In this document: one piece after another, positions 11,726-22,176 of the stretch | Numbering within the stretch: position 1 is the stretch's first letter | Layout of the letters: the number at the start of each line of letters is the position of its first letter | DNA from: Cryptomeria japonica | Taxonomy: Eukaryota; Streptophyta; Pinopsida; Cupressales; Cupressaceae | Assembly (NCBI RefSeq): GCF_030272615.1 | Contig: NC_081414.1 | Span: 811,931,069 to 811,995,068, forward strand | Direction: 5' to 3' | Length of the DNA stretch: 64,000 nt | Position numbers and translations under genes: made by a program | The notes under the pieces: generated by a model | Told to the model about the DNA's origin: nothing | The model's database searches: none | Seen by the model: the letters and a program-made list of their open reading frames with translations, nothing else

Positions 11726-12694
11726 AATGTGAATCAAGATGCATTAGATTAAATCCTATTTATTTTTTCTTAAGGTAAACAATTTTTATCATGTTTGGGG
11801 TGGACCTAGTGTTGCATTAACTAACTTTCCACCTACCTTTGGGGTCTTGGGAGAAAGGAAGGAGGTGAAAATGACATCCAATTTTATTTTATTCCACGTA
11901 GTGAGGGGTATCTTTGACTTGGTATTTCATCACCCCACAGAGGTACTTCAAATTGAGACGCGTTGGGGATATCATCTCTCCTAGCATACTCTTGAGCGGG
12001 TTTTTCGAGCTGCTATATAAATATACTGGTCAGGTGGCTAGAGTGTTGAGTGAATTCGACGTATGTCGAGGCCTTCCCTGCACCGATAAGCTCAACTAAA
12101 GTCTTAAGTGGCTTGCTTTGAGAATTTGTTGTTGGATCGGGACCCCTCGAAACCTTATACTACAAACCAATTTAGCTGCCCAAAATCCTACATTCAGTGA
12201 TTCCAGGAGTGTGGATCATACCCCATAGATACCTCTCATGTACCTTACATTATGAGACAAAAATATCTCAGTGATAAGATCTTCGGATCTTCGAGGTAAG
12301 AGAGACTAGCATTCCCGAGAAGTGTGTGTCATGGAGTGGAGCCAGTGCTGCCAGACTCTCTATCTGTCCATCTTGTTTCTGTATTTTGCTATGGGGGCCT
12401 CATTGAATGGTGTCCACTTTCCAGCCTAAGATTGTATTCTATTCTTTTTCATGTATCATTGTGTCAGACCAATGTTGAGTCAGTCCTTTGGGCTATTTCA
12501 GGCCCTATCCTACGTATCTCTAAATTTTCTAAGATTGTTTGAGAATTGAGTCAGTCAGCTATACATACCTCCAAGCAATTGTTCTCAGATTTGGAAAACT
12601 ACAAAACTTATCCCACACACAGAGTTACTGAAAACAAGGTCCATTTTGAAAACAAAAACTCAAAGTTTTACATACTTGTGACCCTAGGAAGACC

Positions 12695-12901
12695 TTGCAT
12701 AGTCCCCACCTAAGTCCTCATTATCATCCTAAGTCCTTTCATAATTCCCACTTACATCCTCATTATCATCCTAAGTCCTTGCATAATTCCCACTTACGTC
12801 CTCATTATCATCCTAAGTCCTTGCATAGTCCCCACTTATGTCCTCATTATTGTCCTAAGTCCTTACATAGTCATCATTCACATATTCATTATCATCCATA
12901 G
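12695..12901 (+). repeat. 42-bp minisatellite, about five copies
   Basis: The unit contains 'cctcattatcatcctaagtc' and 'cttgcataattcccactta'. In one frame it encodes a 14-residue His/Pro/Ser repeat (PHYHPKSLHNSHL type); in another it reads hydrophobic (ILSPCIIPTYVLI). Because 42 is a multiple of three it keeps frame. Neither frame is clearly the coding one. Confidence 0.75.
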
Positions 12902-13005
12902 TCGTTGCATAGTCAAAATTATCATCCTCATATACGTCTTCATCTAGATTTCATAGGCATCTATCTTAGTACATTGCCAGTTGCAGAGTCATAGCATGTG
13001 TCATA

Positions 13006-13287
13006 ATGGGTCTCCCAGGTGATGGTTTGCTCCCATTCGAGCAACCTAATCTAGTACCAAACAATAGTCAGCGAGAAATCATTGATGGTCTAGCTAACTT
13101 AGCTTGGGACTTAAGGAGAAACACACCTCAGTATATAGGAGTTGACTATGAGATTAATATTGAGTATAAAATTGCCCATAGGATTGAGAGAGAAATTCTT
13201 GTGGAACATCTAAGAGAACATATGGAAAAACTTGCATTAGATAAATCCAAAAATACTCAACACATCTCATGTCAAAATCCTCAATAG
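13006..13287 (+). pseudogene. ORF upstream of gag in element A (93 codons)
   Basis: ATG at 13006 opens a polar protein (MGLPGDGLLPFEQP, then an acidic/basic helix REILVEHLREHMEKL) that ends at a TAG. It may be the start of the gag protein, since the next in-frame blocks also have gag-like low complexity. No catalytic motif is present. Spacing to the gag segment starting near 13396 is about 110 bp. Confidence 0.4.
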
Positions 13288-13395
13288 AGAGTATAGTCTA
13301 GTTTTGCATACCTCATACTTACATCTACAGTGTAGAATTACTCATCATCTTACATAAAACCACCCTCATATAGTAGTCTTAAATGCCTGTCATGA

Positions 13396-16300
13396 GGTCA
13401 CAAAAGGCAAAAGTTATAATGGACCCAAACAACACCCAGTCTATAAACCCAACTTGGAATATGGACATATCAACTGGTGAACAGTCAGGTTCTCAGATAA
13501 TGTCTACCCTAAATGAATTACAACAACATTTAACAAAAGAATAAATTGAGTTAGCTCAACAAGATCCACATGTCCTTATGATCTTAGATGCACTTATACA
13601 TAGTGATAAGGACAAATATCTCTCATTGTTATTACGAAATGGGGTGAAACTACCTGAAGATTTTGATGTCACAAGGATCTTACCATTGGGAAAAACTTTA
13701 GGTCAAGATAATAGTCAAACATAGCCCATAACACAAATACAAGCAATGACCTCTAGTTTTCTTCAAAACGTACCTATCCAAACAAATGTCAACACAAATG
13801 CAAACTTTCAAACAAGTGCATCATCCTCAGTGATCAACACTAGTATACCAACACAAAGCATACCAATAATATCAAGTATCTCATCACCTATTCAAACACA
13901 AGAAACAAGTACAACCCAACCTCCAGTTTCTTATTCTATAGGATCAACATATAGTTGTCAAAATGCAAATCTAGGTCTTACCAATACAACAAGTACAACT
14001 CAACCAAACATGGGTTCACATCTCACTTATTTCACAGTACCTAGTGGAATGCACAACACAAAGTTATAATCATGGCACCTTCCAACAAACTCCTAGTTAT
14101 GCAACCATGAATCCTTTTGTAGGACACACACAAACACAAGGTGTACCTTGGACACAAACAAATATTTTGATGCAACAATTATAGAATTTGCAACAACAAA
14201 TGATGACCATGCAGATCGGTAACAATAAAAAGAGCTAGGGTGAACTCACAAAGTTGGTTCCCACTTTTGCCAATGAAGGAAATTGGCGAAAGTGGAAAAT
14301 TTTGTTTACGGGGGGTTTTAGCGAAGTGGGGGTGTTCGAACGAAATACCCTTTGGGGTTCGAGCGAAGACCCCACTTTGCTCGAACCCCATCTTTCGAGT
14401 GAAGAAAATTTAATGCCATTTATGTCATTTTTCAATTATAGCATGGGGGTTTGATCGAACCCCCCTAAAAATGGGGGGTTCGCTCGAACCCCCTTTCGTT
14501 CGAACCCCTTTTTTAACACTTCTCTGAAGATTTCTACATTTTTTTGCAGATTTTTGGCCTTGAAACCTCTGGTTGAAGGCTCAAATGGAATCATCTTAAC
14601 AACCCAAAATGTAGTATTATGGTCCTCGAAGCAAGATTTCCAATGAATATAATTTTATTACATATTGAGTTTATTATGAACTTGTTTTTTTAATTTTACC
14701 AAATATAGGTTTTTCACCAAACATGAACTTCTCTGTTCAACGCATTGGAAAAAATAGGAAACTAATTCAATTTTTTTTTGAAAAATATCTAAGCCCTGGG
14801 TATTGATGTCTTCTTTCTAATAAAAAAAATAAAATTGAATTTTGATATATATAGAATAAGTTATGTGTTCAAATGTAAACCTATGTCTGAATTATGACTA
14901 GTCGGACTTCAAAACTTGATAAAATGAAAAATATTGAACATATCACCATCAAACCAACTGTAAGCCTTAGATATTGATGTTACAAACCAGAATTCAAAAG
15001 AATTGAGTTTTTATCATTTATAGAAAAAAAGTTATGTGTTTTGGGAGGCACATCACTCTTAAAAAATGTAGTTTGTTGTAAAAAACTACTTTTCGAGGGA
15101 GATGGAAAAATTAAACAAAAATCCTTCAAAAAAATTTGGAAAAAATATATATAGAATCTACACACAAAATTCTACAAATCACTAATTTACATCATCTTCA
15201 AATTCTTAATAGTTTAAAAGTTATAGTTGTTGGAAGTTGAAGATTATTTTAAAATTGTTCATCTCAGTGTCAAAAGTGGCAAAAAAGTGGGAACCATTAT
15301 TGTGAGTTCACCCGCTACACAATGCAGGACTTACATCCTTATCCATTTGATCACACATTATACATGTCGCCTTTCCTACAAAATTTTGAAATGCCTAAAT
15401 TTGATAGATATCGAGGGAAGGGTGATCCTAGAGATCATATCAGAGAGTTTTTTACGCCATGTATAGAGGTTGCCATAGAAGATACTTAATTGATGAGACT
15501 ATTTCCTAAAAGTCTGGGAGGTCCAGGTTTAGAGCAGTTTTCACATTTACTACCAACCATCACATCATGCGAAGGAAATAGATAAACAATTTATTGCAAA
15601 CTTCTCGCATAACATTGACACCCCGATTACTTTGATGGACTTGTGTGCCACTAAACAATATGAGAATGAAACATTTGCATCCTTCATACAACAATGGAGG
15701 GCTCTTTATAGGAGGTGCAAGATAGTTATCCAAGCAACAATGCAAGTGGACATGTTCACATAAAACTTGATTCCCAAGATTAAATATCTGATACAAATGC
15801 AATGTTTAACCACATTCAAACAAATCATGGAAAAATATCTCAAATGTGAGAAGGGACTAGTATAACAAGGTCTTATTAAGTATGGCAACACCAACAACAA
15901 TGACAAATCTAAGTTTTGGTCGAAAAACAAAAATGTGACCAATGATGATATTGTAGACACCAGAACAATAAATAGAACTCAATTGGTTTTATCATTGGCA
16001 ATGAGTCTATAATCTAATCCACATATAGGGAGTAACATGACCTCCACAAATGTAAACGCTACACAAAACATGAACACAAGATATCCCAAGGTAAATGCTC
16101 CGAGAAGAAATTACACACCTCTAGGAGAACCTAAACATGAAATAAGAGTGTATGAACCAGGTCATTTCAAACCCACATGGTGGAATTATGATAAGGATTT
16201 TTGTGATTATCATCGGACTAAAGGTCAAAAAAAACAACTTGCTACAAATTGAAAAATTTGGTCCAAGATATGATAGACCAAGGGGACATCACAATCAATA

Positions 16301-16740
16301 CCGATAAAACCTCAGCAAATAAAAATCATACAACTTTTAAGGATCCATTTGTTAAGCATGACAAAGGGAAATCTACCACATCAAGTACCCAAGACAATAC
16401 AACTAACTACACAAAGATCTTATACGGCTGCACTATTCATTCCATTAGCTCAGGAGATATAGCAAACAATGATTCACAAGAAACACTTGATCAAGATGAG
16501 CAATATCAAGACACTCACACATATGATAAAAAAATTTGCATGATATCAGAGGCACCAAAGTACAATGATGATAGAAATCTTTGTCTCAGAGACTGGGGGC
16601 ATGATCAACCATCTCATTCAAGATGGTTTGAAGATGAACTCATAGAACACATCATGGATGCCAAACTTACACATAAAGACTATGAAGAGGGATTTAACAT
16701 AAATCTTGATAAAACAACATATGATACCAACAAATCCTGA
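13396..16740 (+). pseudogene. Element A gag, interrupted by a TIR element and stops
   Basis: Gag builds the retrotransposon particle. The N-terminal part is Asn/Thr/Gln/Ser-rich (13396-14069). The gag core is split by the insertion at 14238-15313: before it is a glutamine-rich stretch, after it come PKFDRYRGKGDPRDHI, LMRLFPKSLGGPG and SFIQQWRALYRRCK (15380-15720), the hallmarks of a plant Ty3 gag core. A knuckle variant (FCDYHRTKGQ, then CYKL one frame over) lies near 16197-16255, with a frameshift inside it. A linker follows (16249-16740) with a tryptophan-containing block (LRDWGHDQPSHSRWFEDELI). Several TAA/TAG codons occur between 15485 and 16010. Not functional. Confidence 0.75.
14238..15313. 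mobile_element. 1076-bp terminal-inverted-repeat element (MITE-like) inside the gag of A
   Basis: The left end (14238-14271) and right end (15278-15313) are inverted copies: 'gggtgaactcaca' ... 'ggttcccactttt' with small differences. 'gcta' flanks both sides (14234-14237 and 15314-15317). Removing the element plus one 'gcta' restores the gag frame (K-S-Y-T-M-Q). Positions 14310-14510 hold nested palindromes built from 'ttcgaacg' and runs of G/C, including arms around 14452-14490. No transposase is present. The superfamily is unassigned; a 4-bp duplication is unusual for hAT, Mutator or Harbinger elements. Confidence 0.8.
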
Positions 16741-17493
16741 AAGTCAAATGATATAGTAGCTACGATTACCATAACTCCTAGAGATAGAGACTGTGGAGTA
16801 GTTACTCACAGATCAAAGGTAACTTTAAAAGGAATACCACAAAAACATCCACTAGTAGTAGGGACCTATAATGGTGTTGAGCAACTTAAGAAAACTCTGG
16901 CACAGATATCATTATTCAAACTTCTGCATATTTCACCCACTCATAGAGCTATACTAGACAAAGCAATTCAAGATTCGGTAGTGGACAAAGATATAGATGA
17001 AAATGTCTTCCAGTCTATGGTAGGAAATTTGACACAAGGCACACGTATTGCATTCACATAACAAGATATTCCTAGTGATAGACTACTTCATAATGACCCA
17101 CTACATCTGGAAGCTTACATTCATAAGAGAAGAATAAAAAGAGTATTCATAGATGGAAGAGCCGGTCTCAACATTTGTACTTTAAAGCTGGTTAAGGCAC
17201 TAGGATATTTTGAACTTCACATTGATTCTTCCAAGAGGATAAATATCAAGGCATATGATGATGAAGAACATCCATCAAAAGGCATTGTAACATTACCTAT
17301 ACAAGTGGGACCTATAACAATAGAAGTCACTTTTCAAGTCTTGGATAAAGAACTGGGATATAACATGTTATTGGGCCACCCATGGATCCACACCATGCAA
17401 GCAGTACCATCCATATTTCATCAGTGTGTCAAATTCCCATATAATGGTATTGAAATCACCATAAGGGGTGATCCAAATCCTTTCCAACATTGA
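16741..17493 (+). pseudogene. Element A aspartic protease region
   Basis: The frame continues from gag. The protease signature is FIDGRAGLNI near 17148-17180, where plant Ty3 proteases have a D-G/S-G-type triad; here D-G-R-A-G keeps the aspartate. The flap and C-terminal part follow (IKAYDDE, GIVTLPIQVG), then LLGHPWIHTMQAVPSIFHQ (17371-17427), a strongly conserved plant Ty3 motif. A TAA at 17059-17061 and a TGA at 17491 interrupt. It would cleave the gag-pol polyprotein. Confidence 0.75.
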
Positions 17494-17499
17494 AATTAC

Positions 17500-17841
17500 T
17501 TGAAAGAAAGTATGGATAGTCAAGTACCTATTAATCAAGCAACACTTCTCACTACACAGCTGGAGACATTAAAAATCATAGAAACAAAAAAGGATATGCC
17601 TACAACATCCTCCTTACAAATAAAAGATATGGGTTGTGGAGAGTATTCTATTGCCAATAGTTTAAGTGGGAAATTGTTGTCTCTTTCTCCTAAGTCTTTT
17701 GGTAAAGCTCACAATATAATACAAAAACAAGACAAAGGAAAAGAAATTGTCAAATACACAGACTCATGCTCTTTCATAAGATGGGGTGACTTACAAGAAG
17801 AATCCCTGAACAAAGATGTTAACCATTGGATATATAGATAA
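17500..17841 (+). pseudogene. Linker between protease and G-patch in element A
   Basis: The same polyprotein continues: a polar linker containing MGCGEYSIANSLSGKLLSL and a tail with FIRWGDLQEESLN, ending in a TAA (17839-17841). No domain is recognised. It is in frame with the protease and the following G-patch segment. Confidence 0.5.
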
Positions 17842-17847
17842 GATCAT

Positions 17848-18063
17848 ATGACAATATCCAAAATACCCATAGATCAGTATGACATTGGATTCAAAATGCT
17901 CCAGAGACATGGATATGATGGTACCACAGGCTTGGGGTTACAAAAACAAGGAAGACTAGAGCCTATTGTTCTTAATGATAATCTAGGAAATCAAGAATTG
18001 GGATATAAGCATGTACAACATATCACAAAATCAAGACAACGTACCCTTGATGTACTAAATTGA
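17848..18063 (+). pseudogene. G-patch domain segment of the element A polyprotein
   Basis: The segment has the G-patch pattern: hydrophobic start (IGFKMLQRHGYDG), then TGLGLQKQGRLEPI, and later LGYKH. G-patches bind nucleic acid or helicases and are known at the protease end of some retroviral polyproteins. Here it lies between protease and reverse transcriptase. It ends in TGA at 18061. The key glycines are present, so loss of function is not evident in the domain itself. Confidence 0.7.
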
Positions 18064-18551
18064 CCAATGAAACCATCAGACTACATACCACAAAGGGATT
18101 TGTCCATGCAGGTACTTCCATCTTCATCTCAAACAAGTAATTAGGTACCTACATCATCTAGTGCAGATACAGATGGAGAAGACATGAGACAACTCCTACA
18201 AGAACCTAGCAATGAGTCAAAAAATGATGTAGTTGTTGGTACAATAGTACAGGATAATGTTGCAACAGATGCAAGTTTACCACCACCAGCTGAATCTCAT
18301 CCATGGTTATTGTCACTACTTCTTCCATGAGAAACGAATCATGCTCAACCTAATGAATCAGATGAAGAAAGATTGCAAAGGATTATACCAGGCTTAAGAA
18401 GGGTAGCTAATGTCCAAAGAAGACAAGTCAATCTACACCAGAATTAGCAGCAGGAACAAGGAGAAATAAGTGATGATAGCTCACATGATGAAACATATAT
18501 TGAAAGTTAGATAGACTCTCATGACTACAAGTTCTTATCACTCCATGATTT
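18064..18551 (+). pseudogene. Element A polyprotein linker, cut by D at 18551
   Basis: Same frame as the G-patch after a TGA: acidic and polar, with TAG/TGA at about 18142, 18328, 18445 and 18508. The frame runs to 'ctccatgattt' at 18551, where D starts. On the far side of D (from 41974) coding resumes with DSIPPASVILRYQIKP and then the reverse transcriptase lead-in. Confidence 0.5.
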
Positions 18552-19275
18552 TGTTGGCATTTTGATGATTATGCTGTGATTGTTATTGATGGACACACAC
18601 TTGCTATGAGATCACTTTGAGAATGTATGAATTATGCTCAACTGGTAATTATTCCAAACCGATATCATGTTGTAGACTTTAGACTATTGTTGTTATGCAG
18701 AAAGTGTTTACCGATCTCAAGTGGTATAAAGACCCAAGCGCCATAAAGAGATCAAGATGTTTAAGGATCTCAAGCGGAGTGGAACAAAGGAGCCAAAAGC
18801 GGCAGTTATCTTTTTCCCAGTCTTCAATTTTTGTAAACCGGTACTGTTTGAACTGGTATTACTCTAAGTCACCAACCGGTAACTATAAAGTTGGACAAAC
18901 CAGTAATACTCTATGATGAGTTACCAACCAGTATATTTGTGTGATGAGTTACCATCCACCGATACTTTGATGGTGATTTTTTGTCATGTTACCAAATGTG
19001 TCTAGATACAATGAACCTAGGAACTTGCAATGTAATACTATTGGACCGACATGAAATCAAATTCCTTTTAAGGACATCATGTCTAGGGTTTTAGTATGTG
19101 TGTAGTTGATAGGGTTTGAGGTGTTTGATGAGCTCTTGAATGTGCGATCCTAACTGAGAAGATCAAGTTTGTGAGTTGTAACAAAGTAAGGAGTTACTGA
19201 AGACTAAAGTAATGCTGAAATGCATTAGCTATGAGCTACAATGGATATAATCAAGCAGACTGTGTCATTTGCTAG
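18552..19275 (+). repeat. D 5' LTR, left part
   Basis: It matches 32907-33021 and 40919-41490. It includes a cluster of 'ccggta' or 'accggt'-type motifs between 18655 and 18970 (for example 'aaaccggtac', 'caaccggtaac'), also present in the 3' LTR (41090-41230). Ends at 'gctag' (19271-19275), the target of B. Confidence 0.85.
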
Positions 19276-20543
19276 TGTAAAGCGAAAAAATCGAACCCTA
19301 GTTGCTCTCCCCTCTTCCAACTCCAAGGAGAGAGAAGGGAGGTCACTAGGATTGATGGTTTTCACTTAGGGGAGACTTTACATTCAAACGAGGGGTTGAA
19401 ACCCACAAGATCCAATCCCACACAATGCAAGATTGGATTCTAAATGAGTTTCAAGGGTTAAGACAGCAAGGCTATCCTCTTTTGTAAAGAATGTAGATAG
19501 AAAGATTAAGCTAGGAATGCATGAAAAGTGAGAAAGATTCACTTATAAATAGAGATAGGGATATAGGATGAAGCTGCGGACCTGGAATTAGCACTAAAAT
19601 GTTGAGATGGAATTGTCCTGCAAATTTGAGCGAAAGTTGATGGGATGATGGCGCCCCGAGTGCACACGGTCATCTGAAAAATCCGCGAAACGAAGGGGGA
19701 TCTGTTCATTTCTGCACAAGGATTCCAGATCTTCAATTTCAGCCGTGTACCTGCAACCTACACATAGAAAAGTGAAGATGATTGGGAGGTTAGGGATTAG
19801 GGGTTTGCCCTTAGGTCAAACCCCGGTTTTGGAATTAACCAAGAAATGAGAAATGCTGTAAATGTAAATGATTGTAATGTAAAACAAGTACTAGTACCTT
19901 GTTGTAAGAATGTTTGTATTCTTACATGCAAAGGTGTAGATGTTGTTGTATGTTGTATGTTGTAAGTTGTAAGTGATCTCCTCTTCAATGGTTGAATCCT
20001 TGCCTTGAATGCAACACTTAGCCTTGAATGGAGACTTAGAATGATCAATTGCTTCAAGGAATGCTTGAATGCTTGAATGCTTGAATGCTTGAATGTTTGA
20101 GTATCGTTTCCACCTTTTTCCTTCTTTTCCAAAATGGGAGAGGAAATGTAGTTTATATACTTGTCAATTAGGGCTGATAGACTGATTTTCCCGACCTTAG
20201 GCCGACCAGGAAAGGGTATTTTCCAATTTGCAAACATAAAGACCCGAAGCCCCATAAGAGACCGGGCCCAAAATAGGGCCAGGGACTAGGGCACTGGGCG
20301 CCATGGTCCTGGGGGACCAGGGCGCTGGGCGCCCTAGTCTTGAAGGACCAGGGTGCTGGGCGCTCTAGTCCCACCTCCCGGGACAGCAGGGTACAAGGAG
20401 GATCAGGCCAGGGTACTGGAAAAATGCAGTTTTTGAAGTCGTGGACAAGTTTCGGGGTCTCCATTCAGGTTCTGTGTTGCGTCGCCATCGTGAAGACCCA
20501 AATGCGGTCGAAATTGCAAGTGTCACAATTTTAGGACGCTACA
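19276..20543 (-). repeat. B 3' LTR (minus strand)
   Basis: On the minus strand it starts TGTAGCGTCC and ends CGCTTTACA. By eye it differs from 25895-27162 at a few dozen positions and has no length change. It holds a CG-rich palindromic block (20230-20400), a TATA box (20152-20159) and an 8-10-bp 'gcttgaat' repeat near 20060-20100. Confidence 0.9.
20152..20159 (-). promoter_or_regulatory. TATA box in B 3' LTR
   Basis: 'tttatata' on the plus strand reads TATATAAA on the minus strand, followed by 'ctacatttcctctcccattt'. The same box lies at 26771-26778 and in both LTRs of C, so it is probably the transcription promoter of the family. Confidence 0.65.
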
Positions 20544-20559
20544 TTTAGCCCCCACTTTA
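20544..20559 (-). other. B polypurine tract
   Basis: The plus strand reads 'tttagcccccacttta', so the minus strand is TAAAGTGGGGGCTAAA directly before TGTAGC. C has the same tract at 39611-39626. Confidence 0.8.
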
Positions 20560-21288
20560 GCGGGAGTATAAGCGTACGCTTATACTTCCGGTAAAGTACA
20601 AGGAAACAACATTGAAAGACTTTCACCATGTCAAGGAGGCAAGACACACCAAGCCCCCAGTGGACTAAGGATCTTACAACTTCGATTGACAAAGTAAAAG
20701 GGAAGATCACGAGGGAGAACCATGACTGTCAGTAGTAAGGTTCCCTCACTATGAGTCATGCAAGAGAAATACCAAAAATTTTCAAGGCAAAGCTAAGTTC
20801 ACCAAGAAATTTTCAAGTATCCTGAAGGGATAGACGGGGTGTATGCCCCCCTATGTTAAAGCTATCGCACACGCCTCAACGGGGGTGATTGCTTTAAGGT
20901 AGTGATACACATAAGAAATGAGAAGGGAAAGGAGCACGTTATCACAAAGATTTAGCCCCCAAGTGTGAGATAAACCCAAGGATAATAGACACAAAACACA
21001 AATCATGAGGTGACTTCGCTTTCCTCAAGGTCAGTATGCTATATGATTATTCATGTATATCATATGTATGTATGCATAATTGTTCTTCATTCCCCAATCA
21101 AGGAAGGTCACCTAGAAGAAGGGAACACATGTGTCTTTTGAGTCAACATGAGAGAGACCAAAAGAGATCTCAATGCTTTGCATCGTCCTCAAGTAGACAA
21201 CACTAAGGACAACAAATAGAAGAATGAGAATAACACATAGAAGAAGTAACAAAAACAGAGGAGGAGAGAATCTGCTATGCTAATAAAA
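20560..21288 (-). other. B 3' untranslated region
   Basis: No coding signal. It matches the C segment 38887-39610 in reverse, including the paired phrases 'gggtgtatgcccccctatgt' and 'cacgcctcaacgggggtgat'. Conservation between the two copies is about as high as in their coding parts by eye. Confidence 0.6.
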
Positions 21289-22176
21289 CTAGTCTAGCAC
21301 GTCATCTACCCCCCGATCTTGCTGATCAATGTTTTGGGAAGGCAGGAAACATGCTAGAGGAGGAAGATTCAACATAGTAGATGGAGCTATCACAAGATCC
21401 AAACAAGGGCTATGTTCATGTTCCAAGCCACGTTGTTCTTGTCTAGGAGCTAGGATAAGTGCTTTAGAAAATTCATTAGATAAATGGTTATCAATATCAA
21501 CAAGTTCATATTCACTATCAGAAGCAAGAGAAGTAACATTTTCATCATGAATAACATTTTCATCTATATCATCATCAAGATTTATAAAAATAGGATCTTT
21601 AACTCGTACAGGATCAAGACCATCATGCATCTTATGTTTAGGAGATTTTGGCTCAATTTCCGGCTGAGGAGAAAATGGAATAATGCTTATTGAAGGTGTA
21701 TTTGGAGATTGCAAAGTTTGAGAAGCAGCTGCTTGAGCTCTAAGATGACGCTTTCATCTGCATTCATGTGTAGAACGATTTCGTCTAGTCTTAGTAGGAA
21801 GTGGAGAAGATTGAGGAGGAGGAATGTTCTCATCCTTATTACTTGGGTGTTTACATTGTGGTCTCTTAGGCTGGATAATAGGAGAAGAGGATGGTCTCTT
21901 CTCTCCATAAGAGGAAGGAGGAGGAACTGCTCCATATAAAGGAGGAATATTTGGTTTAGGAAGGAGACCAAGTCCATCATGACGAGGAGGTATAGGTCTA
22001 CCTTTAGAAAGTTTATTCGGCATAGACATAGTCACATCCATAGGAATGGGTTGGGAATCTTCTTGAGGAAAGACATTAGTTTTATCTTTCAAAGGAAGAA
22101 CTTCCTTCTCAAGAATGATAGGAATATCAAGTTTGGGTGTTCTAGGTTCACTTAAAGATAGGATCATATCTGTTTT
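21289..22176 (-). pseudogene. B: continuation of the gag-protease frame after stops
   Basis: The frame of the main ORF continues after a TAG (W codon in C) to 21754 and then, after a TGA, from 21751 to 21289. The first part is proline/serine-rich and basic (LLPKPNIPPLYGAVPPPSS). The second is acidic (FINLDDDIDENVIHDENV) and ends in RGVDDVLD. C has the same TGA and the same continuing frame (38440-38886). No known domain. Either a separate 3' ORF or a readthrough extension. Confidence 0.55.

Larger units (their letters stand above)
10530..12690 (+). other. Element A leader with short dispersed repeats and decayed coding remnants
   Basis: Variants of 'tcacgcaatcgg' cluster at about 10632-10760 and again at 11206-11345. 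Between them lies a separate open segment (10936-11160). A 61-bp tandem repeat follows (11461-11725). From about 11880 to 12660 there are long but broken reading frames, including 12324-12542, in which I recognise no domain. Ogre-like elements often carry an extra ORF upstream of gag; this may be its remnant, which is inference. Confidence 0.45.

Noticed and set aside
20168-20464. Pro/Trp/Gly-rich ORFs in the LTRs of B and C (also 26787-27167, 32993-33332, 39622-39952)
   Set aside because: They follow the CG-rich palindromic LTR block, occur in all four LTRs in several frames and both directions, and have no domain.
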